DNA from: Gammaproteobacteria bacterium
GTDB lineage: Bacteria > Pseudomonadota > Gammaproteobacteria > Steroidobacterales > Steroidobacteraceae
Length of the DNA stretch: 32,332 nucleotides
Assembly: GCA_025355165.1 (NCBI GenBank)
Contig: JANYAD010000100.1
Span: 1-32,332 of the forward strand
Direction of reading: 5' to 3'
The translations under genes were made by a program, and so were the position numbers. Below, piece by piece: positions 31,845 to 32,332 of the stretch. Every line of letters starts with the position of its first letter. Within the stretch, counting starts at the first letter, position 1. The notes under the pieces were generated by a model. It saw only the letters and a program-made list of their open reading frames with translations, ran no database searches and was not told where the DNA came from.

Positions 31845-32332
31845 ATGTCATCCTCGTTTCTGGATCGCGAAAATACCGTGGCCGGCGCTGGTTTTAATCG
31901 ATTTATGGTGCCGCCGGCGGCCCTAGCGGTGCATCTTTGCATAGGGCAGGTCTATGCGATTTCGACCTTCAACTTGCCCCTCACCAAGCTCATCGGCCTG
32001 ACGCAATCCGCGCCCGGCGATTGGACGCTGAAAGACGTGGGTTGGATTTTCTCGATCGCGATCGTATTCCTCGGTTCCTCGGCGGCCATTTTTGGACGCT
32101 GGGTTGAACGTGTAGGACCGCGAAAATCGATGTTCGTCTCGGCGCTGTGCTTCTCGGGCGGATTTCTGCTCTCCGCCGTGGGCATCCATTTGCACCAACT
32201 GTGGATCATTTATCTGGGGTACGGGGTGTTGGGAGGCTGCGGCCTTGGCATCGGCTACATATCCCCGGTTTCCACACTGATAAAATGGTTTCCCGACCGT
32301 CCCGGCATGGCCACTGGCATGGCCATCATGGG
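31845..32332 (+). CDS. MFS transporter, oxalate/formate antiporter type (N-terminal part)
   Basis: The visible 162 codons start MSSSFLDRENTVAGAGFNRF and contain hydrophobic segments and the MFS loop motif GRWVERVGPRKSMF (about 85-98). GYGVLGGCGLGIGYISPVSTLIKWFPDRPGMATG follows, typical of the OFA family and related anion transporters. AGGACAGG lies just before the ATG. The rest is outside the window, so the substrate cannot be judged; relatives move oxalate, formate or other organic anions. Divergent from the GGDEF gene with a 234-bp gap that should hold both promoters; no convincing one was picked. Confidence 0.88.
   Translation, partial: MSSSFLDRENTVAGAGFNRFMVPPAALAVHLCIGQVYAISTFNLPLTKLIGLTQSAPGDWTLKDVGWIFSIAIVFLGSSAAIFGRWVERVGPRKSMFVSALCFSGGFLLSAVGIHLHQLWIIYLGYGVLGGCGLGIGYISPVSTLIKWFPDRPGMATGMAIM

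Overview
The window looks like a chromosomal segment of a GC-rich gammaproteobacterium. The gene orders are proteobacterial: ffh beside a ypjD-like and a CorC/HlyC-like gene, and a minus-strand block rnr-rlmB-rpsF-rpsR-rplI-dnaB-alr as in E. coli (without priB). The eukaryotic-type kinase/phosphatase/FHA genes and the retropepsin-TPR protein suggest a free-living environmental lineage. I cannot place it at family level from sequence alone.

Layout: (1) 1-4300, partial ffh (minus, apparently leaderless), a ypjD-like cytochrome c assembly membrane protein, a CNNM/CorC-type transporter-like protein, and radA on the other strand. (2) 4380-7360, a signalling cluster: membrane-anchored Ser/Thr kinase, PP2C phosphatase and double-FHA protein. 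(3) 7390-9253, a secreted protein with two retropepsin-like domains and TPRs. (4) 9336-16167, a translation/replication/RNA-decay block on the minus strand (alr, dnaB, rplI, rpsR, rpsF, rlmB, rnr). (5) 16273-16357, tRNA-Leu(CAG).

(6) 16342-29015 is an integrated element of about 12.7 kb. An 18-bp sequence covering the 3' end of tRNA-Leu is repeated exactly at 28998-29015, and a P4-type tyrosine integrase sits next to the tRNA. The island carries a large orphan secreted protein, an IS91-like transposase remnant, a serine recombinase, and an HNH nuclease fused to a recombinase-type DNA-binding tail. It also has an ATGA-coupled operon of unknown genes, a frameshifted HTHP (JAB/DUF4329-like) gene, a DEDDy exonuclease with a zinc ribbon, a PemK-like toxin with a small upstream partner, a 27-bp perfect inverted repeat, and three unassigned cargo genes (membrane coiled-coil, zinc ribbon, secreted SapE-like). 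No conjugation, capsid or terminase genes are recognisable. The island looks mosaic and partly decayed.

(7) Beyond the right att site lie a decayed TMEM175-type channel gene, a periplasmic-TPR/GGDEF diguanylate cyclase (minus), and the start of an MFS transporter of the oxalate/formate-antiporter type, cut by the window end.

The core genes are ordinary. The most interesting material is the island: its att structure, the HNH-recombinase chimera, the unknown coupled operon, the large inverted repeat beside the toxin module, and the orphan secreted cargo.
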